From Verticillium longisporum (lineage: Eukaryota; Ascomycota; Sordariomycetes; Glomerellales; Plectosphaerellaceae): a stretch of DNA of 64,000 nt. The translations under genes and the position numbers were made by a program. This document shows positions 22,143 through 34,152 of this stretch, piece by piece. Where the stretch lies: the NCBI GenBank assembly GCA_019188255.1, contig JAETXT010000011.1, positions 3,224,001 to 3,288,000 of the forward strand, written 5' to 3'. Positions within the stretch are counted from its first letter, which is position 1. Every line of letters starts with the position of its first letter. A model generated the notes under the pieces. It was not told the DNA's origin. It ran no database searches and saw nothing but the letters and a program-made list of their open reading frames with translations.

Positions 22143-24126
22143 CAACCTTTTTGCCCATCTTGCCTTTGATGTGGATCGATTTGCCTTTTTGGCCTTGTGC
22201 TTCAGTCTTCCGGTGCCAAGCTCAGTGATGGTGTCGTTCGTGAGCTGTCTTGGCTGAGGAAGGCTTAGGTGCTGGTGCCATTCTGTGCTGCCTTGATCCA
22301 CCACTATCCCGTGGTGTTTGTTGGTCACTCAACATCCTGTCATCCCGTGTGAGGCAAACTCAACGTTTCCATGATGGTCTATCACTTCTCGAAGTCTCTC
22401 ATGGTGGACTCTGTTCTACCTGGCTCGTTCGTCACACTTGAAACTCATAAGGGGTTCTTCTCCGTGTGCCTCGACAGTTTTTCTGCTCCGTTTGATGCCC
22501 CTTCCTGGCGGTCCATATGGCCGCGACGGGAGCTCGATGTCATAGCTGCCAAGCATGAAGTATCGCAGCTTGTGGTCCATGAATCCAACTTGATTCACTG
22601 GCGTGGAGCGTTGGAGGTGTCGCAAATATGGGTGGTTACCTCCCGCAGTTGGCTCAGGGGTTTTGTGTTCAGGATAACGATCAAGTTGAAAGCCGTTAAA
22701 TTATTCAAGACTGCACGCTGTTAGGTGGAGCATCGATGAGATGGAGAGACGTCTGGTAGCCCGAGCGGCCTCGAACAGACTTTCTATCTTCCCGCCGTCG
22801 AGTCACTGGAGCTGGTCAGTCCTTGGAGTGTCCGGATCATGAAGGCCTACGCATGTGCGGCTCCAATCCTACGTATAGCCGCCGGGCCCATGCAAGTTGA
22901 GCTTCTTCGGCACGGCTTGTACACTGGTGATACAATGGCCTCATTTTCTGGTCTTCGCAATGAACTGCGTGCGGCGTGCGACGCAGTTTGTCGTTGTGAG
23001 GAGGATCCAATGTAGCTCGTCTCAAGATGCTCGAATATGTTTTTTTGGTCTCTACCTTTTTCACCCCTTTCGAAGCCATCCTGATAAGCTCGCCACGTCA
23101 TGCGCCCGGTACATAATGCCGATCGTGGAAACAGGCAACGTTGGACAACGTCCAACCAACGGCAGTTGTGATGCATGGTATGGCTCATCGCTCTCTGAAT
23201 CCAATTTTGAGCCCCAGTTCCTGGAACGACAGTTGCCCTGTGGCGTATCGCTCGATACGCGAACGTAGTACCAGGTCGATGAAACGTACCGTCCTATCAT
23301 GTCAAAAAAAAATCGGCCGAGAGAGCATGGTTCACGCCCACTCTCGTGATGGGTATAACACCTCGAGATACAGCGCGAACAGGTACTCCGGCGAGGAACC
23401 TCAGGATCATCTCTCGGTATGCAATGGCAAGACCAAACTGCTTCTTCTACTTCGAAGTATTTGTAAAGGGTCCGCGATTCGCGCGAGATGAACATCAAAG
23501 CAAACTCAGATGTCCTCCCTAGGTCCGAAAGTTGACCATCGAGCAAGTGCAATCTCAAGCGCTATACGAGATGACTTTATTTAACCCGCAGCATCTGGAC
23601 GTGGGCTTCCAGGAGAATCCCTGTGCCTTTTGCTGCCTGTGTACGTCTAACCCTATACTTCGGCTCTCAACTCCAAGACTGAGACAGGCTCGTTCAGCTC
23701 TAGACGAGCAAGACGAATGCTGCTTCGATGTCTACAAATACCTCTTGCGCTCTGGTCTGTCGGCTGCATCCCCCAACCCCCAACTACGCTCGGCTTCGGG
23801 CGATTCACCCTAGGAAGGATGGCGACGTGTATTTGTGGCATGCTCGCTCTGACCATTTGTCGTGCCAAAGGTCATACTATTCGGCCATGCACCGGCTGAT
23901 TGGAACCAGAATGACCAGACTAAGCATCAACGAGTGTTCACTTAGATTATCAAAGATCGCGACGCGGAGTTCGCCCACTGGGCCAGGTGCACCGAAAACT
24001 GACTATATTCAGGGGTATCTGAGGTATCACACGGCCAACCCCCTTTTGCCTGCCCGCCTGCCCGCCCACCTGTCCACTACGCTTGGTATCAATGAGTTAA
24101 TGCATCAACTGCCCGCCAACTTCTAC
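22143..24126. other. Intergenic region right of tRNA-Pro, no gene recognised
   Basis: Almost 2 kb with scattered open frames up to about 120 codons on both strands. None shows domain-like sequence or spliceable partners that I can recognise. The right end contains the MED14 3' UTR. Confidence 0.4.
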
Positions 24127-27100
24127 TTAATCCAGCACCACGACCGGTGCATTCTTGCCGCCCACCGGTCCCTTGGCTCCCCCGCCTTGCTTGCCGAAGC
24201 TCGGCTTGCGCATCTGGTTCTGGTTGGGCGTCTGGTTCGGCCGCGGCCGTTGAGGCTGCTAGCCCTCCGAAGCCTGATACGCTTGCTTCTGGCTCTGGGC
24301 CTGGCTCGTCTGCGTGTGCCGTTGCCCGACCCCTGACTCGAGAAAACCTGGCTGACCTGCGTGGGTAGCCCAGCAGTGGAAGCGTTATCGTCGGCCGGGC
24401 CGTTCCCTGTCGCATACGCCCTGACGGCGTCGTCCATGGCCTGGATCATCTCAAACACGCCCATGCCCATTTGAGCTACGGCGCCTGTCGTCAGACCCCT
24501 CCAATTCTCCCCCCTAGATTCCCACACGCTCTTGAGAACCGCCTTAAATTCGTCGTCCGCGGGCGATGGTGGGCCGCGCTGCTTACGCGAAGCAAACCAA
24601 TACGGCTGAGCCTGGCGTTCCTTAGATCGCACATCGATCGTGACCTGGCGCGCGGGGCCTGCTGTACTTGGCAAAGAGTACCGGATAGCAAACCAATCGG
24701 CCGCCGGGGTGAGGAGCTCGATGTGCCCCTGACCAGCAGCCTCTACTTCCTCCCATTTCTTTTCGAGAGTGTCAAAGACTCGAAGGATCGGGAGCACGTC
24801 CGTCATATACGCCATCATGACACGTAGCCCCTTCTCCGTGTTGACCACCTTGGTGAGCAAGTCAAGGATCCGCAAGTGCGGGTTATCCGGCTCGAGGATA
24901 AGGCGAGTTCCGCTCCGTGACATGTCGAGTACAGCAGTCCATTGCCGGGGCTCGCTAGTTTCTCCGGGGAGGACGATATCGGAGTACGAGAACTTGACTT
25001 TGCCGAGGCCGACTTCGGTACATTGAACTGCTCCCTTTGCGCACCGCATGGCATCGAGGAAACCGACCAACCTGTCAATCGACTTGATGTGGTCGGCAAG
25101 TGCCTGCAATACGGGCTTCCCAACGGAGCCGCGGATGTGGAACACGAATTGCCCTGTCCTCCGGTCAAAGGCTACGTTCTTGTCGATTCGCGCCTGAAGT
25201 TGCTTGAACTTGTGCTTGTCTTTAACTTTCAACACAGCATCAACACAAATGCCGAGTCCGGTCGTGTCGTTTCCAGCAGAGTTTGCTGCAGAGGAACCCT
25301 TGGTGCCTCTGAAATGAACCTCAACGGTGTCGGCGGCCCATGCCGGAGCGCTCGATTGCACGCGGCGGTCCTGCGCGCGAGTCTGGGCTAATGAGTCTGG
25401 TGAGTCCAAGATGTGCGCAAGCCTGATGAAAATGACGGGTATCCTGATCTGCTGTGTCAAGCATCGGCTCTGCATGTCTTTGGCGGTGTGGTCAATACGG
25501 TTCTTCTTAAGTTCACCCAGCTCGATGGCCTGAGAAATCATTCCGGCGGCTAAACTCGTCAAGTTGTTCCAGAACTTGTCGTTGAGCTCGGGTTGTCCTT
25601 TGGAGAAGGGCAGTTGGATCGAGGTCGTCACTGCACGAGACGCTCCGTTCCGTGTCCTGTTGAGATCAGTAAAAGTTCGGGGTACGTGCGAGATGGCTTT
25701 CAACTTACACCTCGATCAACCACCATTCATCCCCGGCCAGGCTCAAAGACATCAAGACGAACCAGTCTTGACCGAGCCCTTGTCGCTGGAAAAAGACTGG
25801 TTGGAACGGTTCTCTTGTCTTGATGAGTCGCTTGACCTCTTCGTTTCCGACGGGCATCTTCGTCATCGCCCAGCCACAGCTTCGACCGCGGCGGTTGAAC
25901 TCGTCCACAACATAGCCCCATCGAATGTTCTCCAGACAGGCAACGCCATCCTCGGCCGGATCCTTGCCGCCGTGGTTGATCCGTGTTTCTCCTTGGAGAC
26001 CATATCGTGTATGTGGCTGTATCGCAGCAAAGCCCGTGATGGGCTCGATGAGCAACTTGACCATCTTTTTGCCACCAAGCTGCATCTTGAGCGATGAATC
26101 GAGCGGTTCCGAGCGTGAAATGTCGAGCCGCATAAACGCCTGTCTGTTGACGAATCTCGGCGCGGCCGCAAGCTTGTCGTGGATAGAGGAGAGGATATGT
26201 TCGACGTGCTTGGCAATGGCTGACTTAAGTAAAGCCTCTGCTGAGATCTCTTGAATGTTGAGGTGGAGCTTGACGTCTTTGATCTCTTTGTTGTCCCGGT
26301 ACCACCGAGCGACAAGATGGCTGGGGTGTTTTGGATCCGGTAGCCCGTTCTTCTGCTTGCCGCTCTGTACTGCGACCATGACCCAGCTTTTTGGTGCTTG
26401 AGGGCCGTACCGTGACGTCCAATACTGAATGGCGAGCGCCCGGTTGAGCGGTTCCACCTTGAGGTTGCCAGTCCAAGAGTTTCGCACGAGGTCGATGGCT
26501 TGTCGCTTGAGCTCATTGATCTTGTGGGTGAGGACGAACTCATGGAGGAATCGATAGCAGCCCTCCAGCCCCTCGCGCGACAGCACGTCGTTGACCTGCC
26601 CCTCCAAGTAAGCCACAAGCGCATCAGACAGCCTCTCAGATGAAGGCGTGAAGTCGAAGCGAAAGTCGATGAACCAGAATTGCTTTTCGAAATCCTCGTC
26701 GGCAATCGTAAGATCGACTTCGAACTCGCCCTTCACCTTGAAGGTCACCCGGCCCGATTCGATGGTGTAGTTCTTGAACTGATGTGGAATCTTGTCGTAA
26801 TCGTCGAGATTGAGGCGCAGAGACAGAAGCGTGTTGAGCTCTTCGATCCACTTCAGCTGTTCTTCCGGCGTTAATGATGGTGGCGGAATGTATCCAGGCT
26901 GTTCCATGTTAGCTTTGGCTCAGAGGCGCATCCAACGACGCGTGCGCATACCTCTGGTATCCAAGGTGCCTCGCCCGTGGTGAGGATTTGCAGGGCTGTT
27001 TTGAGGTCTGGTCTCGGCAGTCTCGCTTGGCCAAGCGAGCGCTTCAGCTCGATCAGCTCGGTGAGGGTAAAATCGAAAAGACTTCGCTTCTTGTCAAGGT

Positions 27101-27683
27101 GTGCTTTGAGATCGATCAGCTTGCTGACCGTAGACGCTTTCCTGCTCCAGTCCGTGATCACCAAGGCCTTGACCCATTTGGTGTGGGCGTCTTGGGCGAA
27201 CTTCAACAGTGTAAGCTTCCTCGTCTTGTTCGCTTCGGAGGAATCATCTGGAGGATCGCCGCCGCCAGTCGCGCTTCCGTTTATCGCTGGTGGAGAATAC
27301 TTGATACGCGCCGCATCCATGATGGCCTTCTCGAGGTCGTCGTGCGTTGCCTGAGCAAGTCGAAGGATGATTGTCGATAATGGGATGAAGCCTTGTGTGA
27401 TGTGTTGGATCTCGTCCGGCAAGTCGTTCATTCTCGACCTATTCGGCAGACTGACAGTAGAAGTGCCCCGTTGCGCGTCTTGTGCGTTGGGAGGCGGAAC
27501 AGTCTTGTCACCGTGGCCGTTCTGTGCCGCTGCATCACTCGTTCCCGCCGCTGCACCTTTGCCCTTGTCCAGCGCCGCCGGGCTGTCTACCGCCATCGCG
27601 CCTCCGTTGACCTTTACATCCCTGTCATGGTTCGAGTGTGCGCCATTCTGTACCCCGTTCTCCATGTTGATGAGCCCTGGCAT
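24127..27683 (-). CDS. MED14: Mediator complex subunit 14 (Rgr1)
   Basis: Backbone subunit linking head, middle and tail of Mediator, the bridge between activators and RNA polymerase II. Exons are 27683-26952, 26898-25709 and 25656 onward; the introns are 53 and 52 nt, the first with a GCTAAC branch site. The N-terminal tail is low in complexity. The MED14 signature LTLLKFAQDAHTKWVKAL, then VITDWSRKASTVSKLIDL, falls near residues 150-190. WMVAVQS-like and IEPITGFAAIQ segments lie in the middle. At the C-terminus the exon-3 frame turns arginine-rich and ends at 24123. A further intron (24356-24259, donor GTCAGC, acceptor CTAG) restores a Q/P/N-rich tail ending NAPVVVLD at 24127 and keeps phase, giving 1117 aa. 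That intron lacks a clear branch site; a single-base indel plus a CAG-to-TAG change is the other explanation. Confidence 0.88.
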
Positions 27684-28931
27684 GGAGCCAAGGCTCCTTC
27701 CTCGTGGGTTTCCTACCGCGCTGCCACCGCCCGGATACCCGGCCGAATCGCCCTTGTCGCCGAGAACAACGGGATTGGATTATCGCATCAGATGATCCGT
27801 AGGTGTACTGGGAGACGAGCCCGAGACAGACTGGCTACGAGAGTCGGCCTCGGTCACTGGCGCCGATTGCGCAGGCTCTACTCTGGGACTGGACAAGTCG
27901 CGCGTGGAAGGCGACCTTGACGACTGGGTGTCTTGGATTGGGACGACACAAGAGAGAGGCAGGTAGGTGCCTTGGTTGCAGAGGAACGATGAACCCTCGA
28001 GTAGAGTGGCAAGGAAGGCTCGAAGTGCGTGGTCCGGGATGCACGAGAGGCTGCCCCCAAGGGACAAGGGCGCGTGAAATGCTGGTCTATCGAATGTCGG
28101 AAGAGTTGGATGACACGTTATCGAATGAGTCCCGAGGGATATCGCGTTGTGCCGTGGTTGCGCAGAGGTAAATGTTGGCGCTTGTCGAGAGGGTGGTAGG
28201 GTGACGTGAGGTGGTGTTGAAAGAATCCCCCAGGAAAGGTGACAACAGCCGGGCGGAAATGGAAGCCAGAGAGAGCCTTCCGTTTTTTGCAGGGCAGGCA
28301 AAGCAGGCACCACTGCACTGCTGCTGGCTGCTGGCTGCTGGCTGCTGGTGCTTCTGCCGGCGCCGAGCGCTGGCTGGGGACGGATGGTGGAGCCTGGGCG
28401 GGTCCTGAACGGGTCGTCCATCTGGGAAGTCTTGGCACAGCAGCGGTCATGTGATCCGATTCGTCAGAAACCAGAAGCCGGATTCCTGCCTGTCCCTTCT
28501 TCCTCATGCCTGGGCACCCTTTCGGACCTGACGCGAGACACGAGATAAAGGGGCACCACATAAAGGGTGACACCAAACAGCCACATGGTCGTAAGGAGAA
28601 ATGCTTCTTTTCCGTCCGTTTTTTTGTTTCATAGACATGAATGTAACTAACTACACATTGCACCAAAGACCAACCGAACCGCCCATAACTTTGCCCTTTG
28701 TGACTCCATCGCAACTAATGTATGCCCTCGGAATTCAGTACCATCCATCATGCCTTCTTTTTTTTCCCTGCCAAGAATCGTCGTTTCAATGGTTTCTGTC
28801 GTGCGATATCGAGAGAACGCGTGGAGAAAACGTAAGCGCCGCGCTTGACTTAGCTGTGCAAGTAGAAAACAAAGCATGAGTCTCAATTCCCTATCTAGAA
28901 GTATGCTCCAAGGCACCAAATGCTCTTCCAC
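27684..28931. other. MED14 promoter and G6PD 3' flank
   Basis: About 1.25 kb. A minus-strand open frame of about 210 codons starting at 28421 reads as low-complexity S/P-rich sequence and is probably promoter or leader. A CTG-rich simple tract (GCTGCTGGCT repeats) lies near 28318-28350. Confidence 0.4.
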
Positions 28932-30905
28932 TTACAACTTGTTAGGCGCCGAAGCCGCAGTCGTCGGCCATTGGTAACCAGCAGCGTCACTAAACTTGTA
29001 TCCGTATGAAGAAGTGAAGTCATCGAGAACGGCAGGGCCGCGAGAGCCTGCAAACACTGTTAGTGCCGGCACGGCATCGGACAGTCACGAAAGGGGGCAC
29101 TCACCGTAGGGGTACTCCATGGGGATGATCTCCTTGTTATCGTCCAAGTAGTGCAGCAGGGGGTGAAGATCCTCCAGCTGGCGTCCAGCTCGTCGTCGCG
29201 CACAAAGTTGGAGTGGTCGCCCTTGAGGCAGTCGAGGATGAGAGACTCGTAGGCCTCGGGGATCTTGAGATCGGAGAAACGGCGGCGGTAGGTGAGGTCG
29301 AGCTCGGTGACGACCGTCTGCATGCTGAGGCCGGGGAGCTTGGAGTTCATCTTGATGTAGACCGACTCGTTGGGCTGGATACGCATGACGAGCTCGTTAC
29401 GGGGGATGTCCTTGAAGATACCCGACGTGACATCCTTGAACTGAATGCGGATCTCCGTCTTCTGCTCGTTGAGAGCCTTGCCGGCCTTCATGATGAAGGG
29501 CACTCCGTCCCACCTCTCGTTCTTAATGTAGGCGACCAGGGCGCAGAACGTGGGGCACCTCGAGTCCTTGGGGACAGTGTCGTCTTCCTTGTACGACGGC
29601 TTGCTGCCGTCCAGCGACTTGCCGTACTGACCGATAATGACGTTCTTGGGCTCGATCGCGGGGATGGCGCGCAGCACGCGGACCTTCTCGTCGCGGATGT
29701 CCTCGGCGGAGAAGGAGATGGGTCGCTCCATGGCAAGCAGGGTCAGCACCTGAAGCAAATGGTTCTGCATGACATCGCGAACGATGCCAAACTCGTCAAA
29801 GTAGCCGCCACGGCCCTCGGTGCCGAAAGGCTCCTTGAATGTGATCTGGACGTTGTCGATGTTCTGCCTGTTCCAGGTGGCGCCGAAGAATGAGTTACCG
29901 AATCGAAGGATGAGGATGTTCTTCACCATCTCCTTGCCAAGGTAATGGTCAATGCGGAAGAGCTCGTCCTCCTTCCAGTCGGGCTCGAGCGACTTTTGCA
30001 GCTCGCGAGAGCTGGCGAGATCCTTGCCGAAGGGCTTCTCGACCTGCAGACAGCCGTGTTAGGAGTGCGTTATGGCTGCGTCAAGAAGGACTCGACTTAC
30101 GACAACGCGGGCAATGCCCTTGCTGGGGTAGCAGCACTTTTTCAGGTGCTGGGACACAATGGTGAAAACGCTGGGGGAGAGCCATGTAGAAAAGACGATG
30201 GGTCTCGGGCTTGCCGGACTCGAGCTTCTCAAGATGGTCGTTCAGGGCGAGGAAGGACTCATCCTTATCCTATTGGCCGGTGACGTATGTGCAGAGGATC
30301 CAAAAGTCGTTCAGCTGCTGCTCAATCTCCTTGGTGGGGGTCTTCATGTAGGACCGGATGCGACGAATGTACTCGTCGTGCTCCATCTTGGTTCGCGCAT
30401 ATCCGACGATCCTGATATCTTTGGGCAGGAACTGGTTGCGATACTGATTATTGAAGGTTAGCAAATGGCCGTCCCGAGGAATCCTTACTCCATTCAGTTG
30501 CTGTCGTCAATGCAACCGATAAAAGGAGACGCAGCGGCACATACCAGACCGAAGAGCGCGGGGTACTAAGACAAGAAAGTCAGCAGATTGCGGGCGGAAA
30601 TGAGGGGCACGCCGCAGCGGTCGCTCATACCGTCTTCTTCTTGGCCAGATCGCCCGAGGCACCGAGGACAATAATGACGGTGTTGTCCTTCAGCTCCAGC
30701 GTCCTGTGAGGCGAATTGATGTCAGTCGACCTGTGCATGATGCTTTGGCGTGGTTCTGCAGCTCAGCAGAGAGCTCTCGCGCGCCTGGTGGCGCGGACAT
30801 GGGCGGCGAAGCTCCGAGAAGCAATGTTGGAGAGGTGCGGGCGGCTGGTGGGGTAAAAGAGCAGCGATGCGATACGTACGAAGCGGCGGATGTGAGTTCG
30901 GACAT
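28932..30905 (-). CDS. ZWF1: Glucose-6-phosphate dehydrogenase, six exons, three apparent lesions
   Basis: First, NADPH-producing enzyme of the oxidative pentose phosphate pathway, cytosolic. Exons are 30905-30880, 30703-30631, 30565-30545 (21 nt), 30443-30101, 30043-29105 and 29047-28932. Spliced, the N-terminus reads MSELTSAASTLELKDNTV, then the NADP site GASGDLAKKK and TYPALFGLYRNQF. The substrate-site motif RIDHYLGKE and KPFGKDL follow. The C-terminus ends AASAPNKL. Three faults are visible. An in-frame TAG at 30270-30272 stands where CTYVTGQ-Y-DKDESF needs a tyrosine. In MALPPSVF the C5 run at 30173-30177 is one base too long or two too short. After WRIFTP the C5 run at 29159-29163 is one C short. 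Corrected length is about 505-506 aa, the usual size. With the essential motifs intact, sequencing error is likely, but a pseudogene remains possible. Confidence 0.93.
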
Positions 30906-33428
30906 GATGGCGGCGGGTGAAGAGGTAGACTCTCGGAGGAGACAGGGGAGGATAGAATATGTCGCAAGAGGAACTGGTCGAGTGTCAAAAATTACCAGTT
31001 AGCCAGGAGGAAAAGGAAGAGCAAGAGGTCGAAAGGCGGAGGAAGGTTGGCAGAGGTGACGAAACGTGAGGTAAGATAGGTAGGTCCGTCCCCGACGGTA
31101 TTTTAGTAATGACGCTTCGGCAGGCTTGCCTCACTGCAGTGACTGCACTGGGACTGGGCTGGGCCCGGCCTGGTTGGGGGGCAGGCGGCGTAACTGAGGG
31201 GTCTTTCCAGGGCAGTCAAACTGTCAACTGCCCCGCCGTCGCTTCCCGGCGGACGCACTCCCCCCCCAGGGTGCAGGTTGCCAGCACCGGGCCACCACTC
31301 GCCCAAAATACTGGGGGTGGGTGGCTGGAGCTCGCCGTTCCAGCTGGCGGGGTTTAATTGGAAGCGATCCAGCGGCCATATTGGTCGGACGAGAGCTCGG
31401 AGGTTGTGGGCGTAGTGGGCATGGGGGGAATCCACGGGGTCCAGGAACTCACTTTTCCGCAACTTCGTTCTGAGATGAGGTCGTTATCGCCGGCTTCGGA
31501 CTGCGTTCAACCGGGCTAGCAAAAGAGGGGTCAGGGTCAGGGTTGAGCTTCGGGAGAAAAAAAATCTAGGAGAAGGGTGTGGTGACAAGAACAGGAGGGC
31601 AGATCGTGGGAGGCTCGTCGGTGTTGTATGCGCCCGAAGTCAGAGCAGATGAAGGCCAGGGAGCGAGCAAGGAACAACTCCGCGGTCGCCGGAGGGGGGA
31701 GCCATCGGTTCCAGTGGTGCGGGACTCGTCGATGCGACAGGCAGGAAACAGTGACGAAATTGCTTCTGGTCAGTGTCCTTGGTGGGGGTCCAGGTGAGGG
31801 GCTGGTGAGTTGTTGACTTTTGGCTTTAAGACCGAGAGCGGCGATCTCGGTCTGATTATAAACGTTGAGAGTCGTAGAGTAGTGTGCACGCCGCGGATTC
31901 CAGATGAACTGCCCCCGAGTCCTCCGAAGCACAATGATTGTGATGGCACATACAAAGGACTTCCCGTTGGATTTCGGTGCCCAAGAGCCAAGGTGAAGCG
32001 GACAGGGAAGGGTAGGAAAAGGGTCAGCGGGCGTATGACTTACGCTTGTGAACAGGCGGGTAAATACACGTCTGTGGACTGAGCACGGAGGCAGCTCGTT
32101 GATAACAAGTCTCTCATTCACTGGATCAAAGATCAGTACGCGCGAAGGAGGATGGGAAACCTTCTATTCTTATATTTCTTGCTGTCCCCATCTGTAGCTG
32201 TCGAGTGTTTTCCTTTGCCCCCCATTCATCCCGCCGTCGGTAGACACAGGCCGCAGCGAGCGTTGCGCTGTCGCAGAAACTGGTGAGCCTGGCCCCTCGG
32301 CCCCCCATCGTCCACAGCGAGGCCGGCCGCCTTTACACTCAACCTCCGGTATCCAATCGTCGAGTCGCGCTTCGAACCTCCCAATGCCAAAAAACCCCGC
32401 GCCCCTCCGGTTCAATTCGCGCAGACAGAGCACTCAGCCAAGCGTACTTGGTGGATGTCTGATATTAACTGGGCTGGGCCTATCTCTTCCACCACCGCAG
32501 ACCTCCGGTTGAGATTCACCGTGGGTGAACCGCGGCTGGGCAGTCTTCAGCCGGAGACTCTAGCAACTTGGTGGATTTTTGCACATCGAAGGCGCCTTTT
32601 TCTCTACATGAATGTCGTGATGCCATCAATTCGTCGACCGATGACTCAAAAGCTGGCCAAGATTGATGAATGACATCACTGGTATGCCAAAAGACTAGAT
32701 TTGCAAATACCTTACCATCTAGGTACACTGCCCCGGTGTCTGTCAGATGTAGTCGTAAACCAGAACGATACAAGATTGCCTTTTTTCATTTCGAAAGCCC
32801 GTTTTGAACACCGGGCGCCGGCCCCGCACGTAGCTTCATGATGATTTCGTGATAAGTTGCATTGCAGAACCAACTCGGACTCTGGTGGGGGTCGATCGCC
32901 CTACGTGACCTGCCATGTTTCGTTTCGAAGCATCTCCGACGATCGAGGGCTGCAAGGCTGATGACTCCGGGCACACTGACGCGCGACTGACGGACTTTCT
33001 CCAGGGTAAAGTATCGGCATAGACAATAGCAGATCCACTCCCTTCGGCCAAATTGGGCGAGCGAGCCGCACCAGTCATGAGAAGGCCAAGCACAGGCCAT
33101 CTGAAGCCGCAACAGTGACCTTAATCAGCACACCAGCCACTTTTCCCCGCTGGATTACTAATGCAGACTGATAGACGATAAGCCTCAATCGAGCCTTGAA
33201 TAATTGAACAGGCGAAAACGCACAATCCCCGTCACCTGACCTAGGGCAACGCCTTCCCGAATCGAAAATTATTCCAGTGGACCTGCCACCACCGACCATC
33301 ACGACCAGCGACTCAACGACTCACACGACAAATCGGCCGGCAACTAACCTTGGAGAATCGTCTTGCCGCGACAATTCTCTAACTTTCCTTACAACAGCAC
33401 ATACGTTGGAGTGAGGGAATACGACAAG
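30906..33428. other. Divergent region between G6PD (-) and eL33 (+)
   Basis: About 2.5 kb. Open frames reach about 195 codons (31537-32121, minus strand) but carry no recognisable domain and have mixed low-complexity composition. It probably holds both promoters and leaders. Confidence 0.4.
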
Positions 33429-34152
33429 ATGCCTTCGGAGCAGGGACACAGACGTGAGTAGTCCCCCGCCAACTGGCGCATGCGGAGGATGCATTTCACG
33501 ATCGCATCGCAGGCATGCCACGAGTTTGAATGAATCTTGGCTAACAGTGCTTCTGCAGTATACGTCAAGTGAGTACTACCATCTATCGCACTCTGGAGGA
33601 TCGCATGCGCAACTCGAATCACGAACATGAACCGAACACGACACACAACCCAACCCCGACCGACCGAGCGAATCTTGCGCACACACAGCGAAGCGATGGG
33701 ACGAGCATGAGCAGGAGGCTGACTTGAGGAAATAGGGGACGTCACCTGTCCTACCAGCGTAGCCGCCACGTCACGCACTCCGAGACCAGCCTGATCAAGA
33801 TCGAGGGCGTTGACAACACCGACGCTGCCAAGTAGGCCAAACCCTCTCCAGTGACAATCAACAAAGCACTGTTTGCTGACCCTCGAACAGCTTCTACCTC
33901 GGCAAGAAGGTCGCCTACGTCTACAAGGCCCAGAAGGAGATCCGCGGCTCTCGGATCCGTGTCATCTGGGGCAAGGTCACTCGTCCCCACGGTAAATACA
34001 CCTCCCGAGCAGTTTCCCCCGTCTCACGATGCAGTCCACTGACGCTGTTCACAGGCAACTCTGGTGTCGTCCGCGCCAAGTTCCGCCACCCCCTGCCCGC
34101 CAAGTCCTTCGGTGCGTCGGTTCGTGTGATGCTTTACCCCTCCTCGATATAA
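33429..34152 (+). CDS. RPL33: 60S ribosomal protein eL33 (L35Ae), with a 10-nt microexon
   Basis: Structural protein of the large ribosomal subunit. Five exons: 33429-33453, 33559-33568, 33736-33831, 33891-33991 and 34055-34152. Together they give 330 nt and 109 aa, the standard eL33 length. The spliced product reads [23 protein letters not shown], then [40 protein letters not shown] and a C-terminus [17 protein letters not shown], which is diagnostic for the family. Exon 2 is only TATACGTCAA; without it the conserved Leu-Tyr-Val would be lost and the frame broken. All donors are GT and acceptors AG. Early introns near the ATG are common in fungal ribosomal-protein genes and often affect expression. 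None of its short exons is recognisable from open frames alone. Confidence 0.95.

Noticed and set aside
28932..30905. Calling the G6PD locus a pseudogene
   Set aside because: All splice sites and active-site motifs are intact and similar slips occur in other conserved genes, so sequence error fits better; kept as a finding.
31537..32121. 194-codon minus-strand frame between G6PD and eL33
   Set aside because: No recognisable motif, low-complexity parts and no splice partner.
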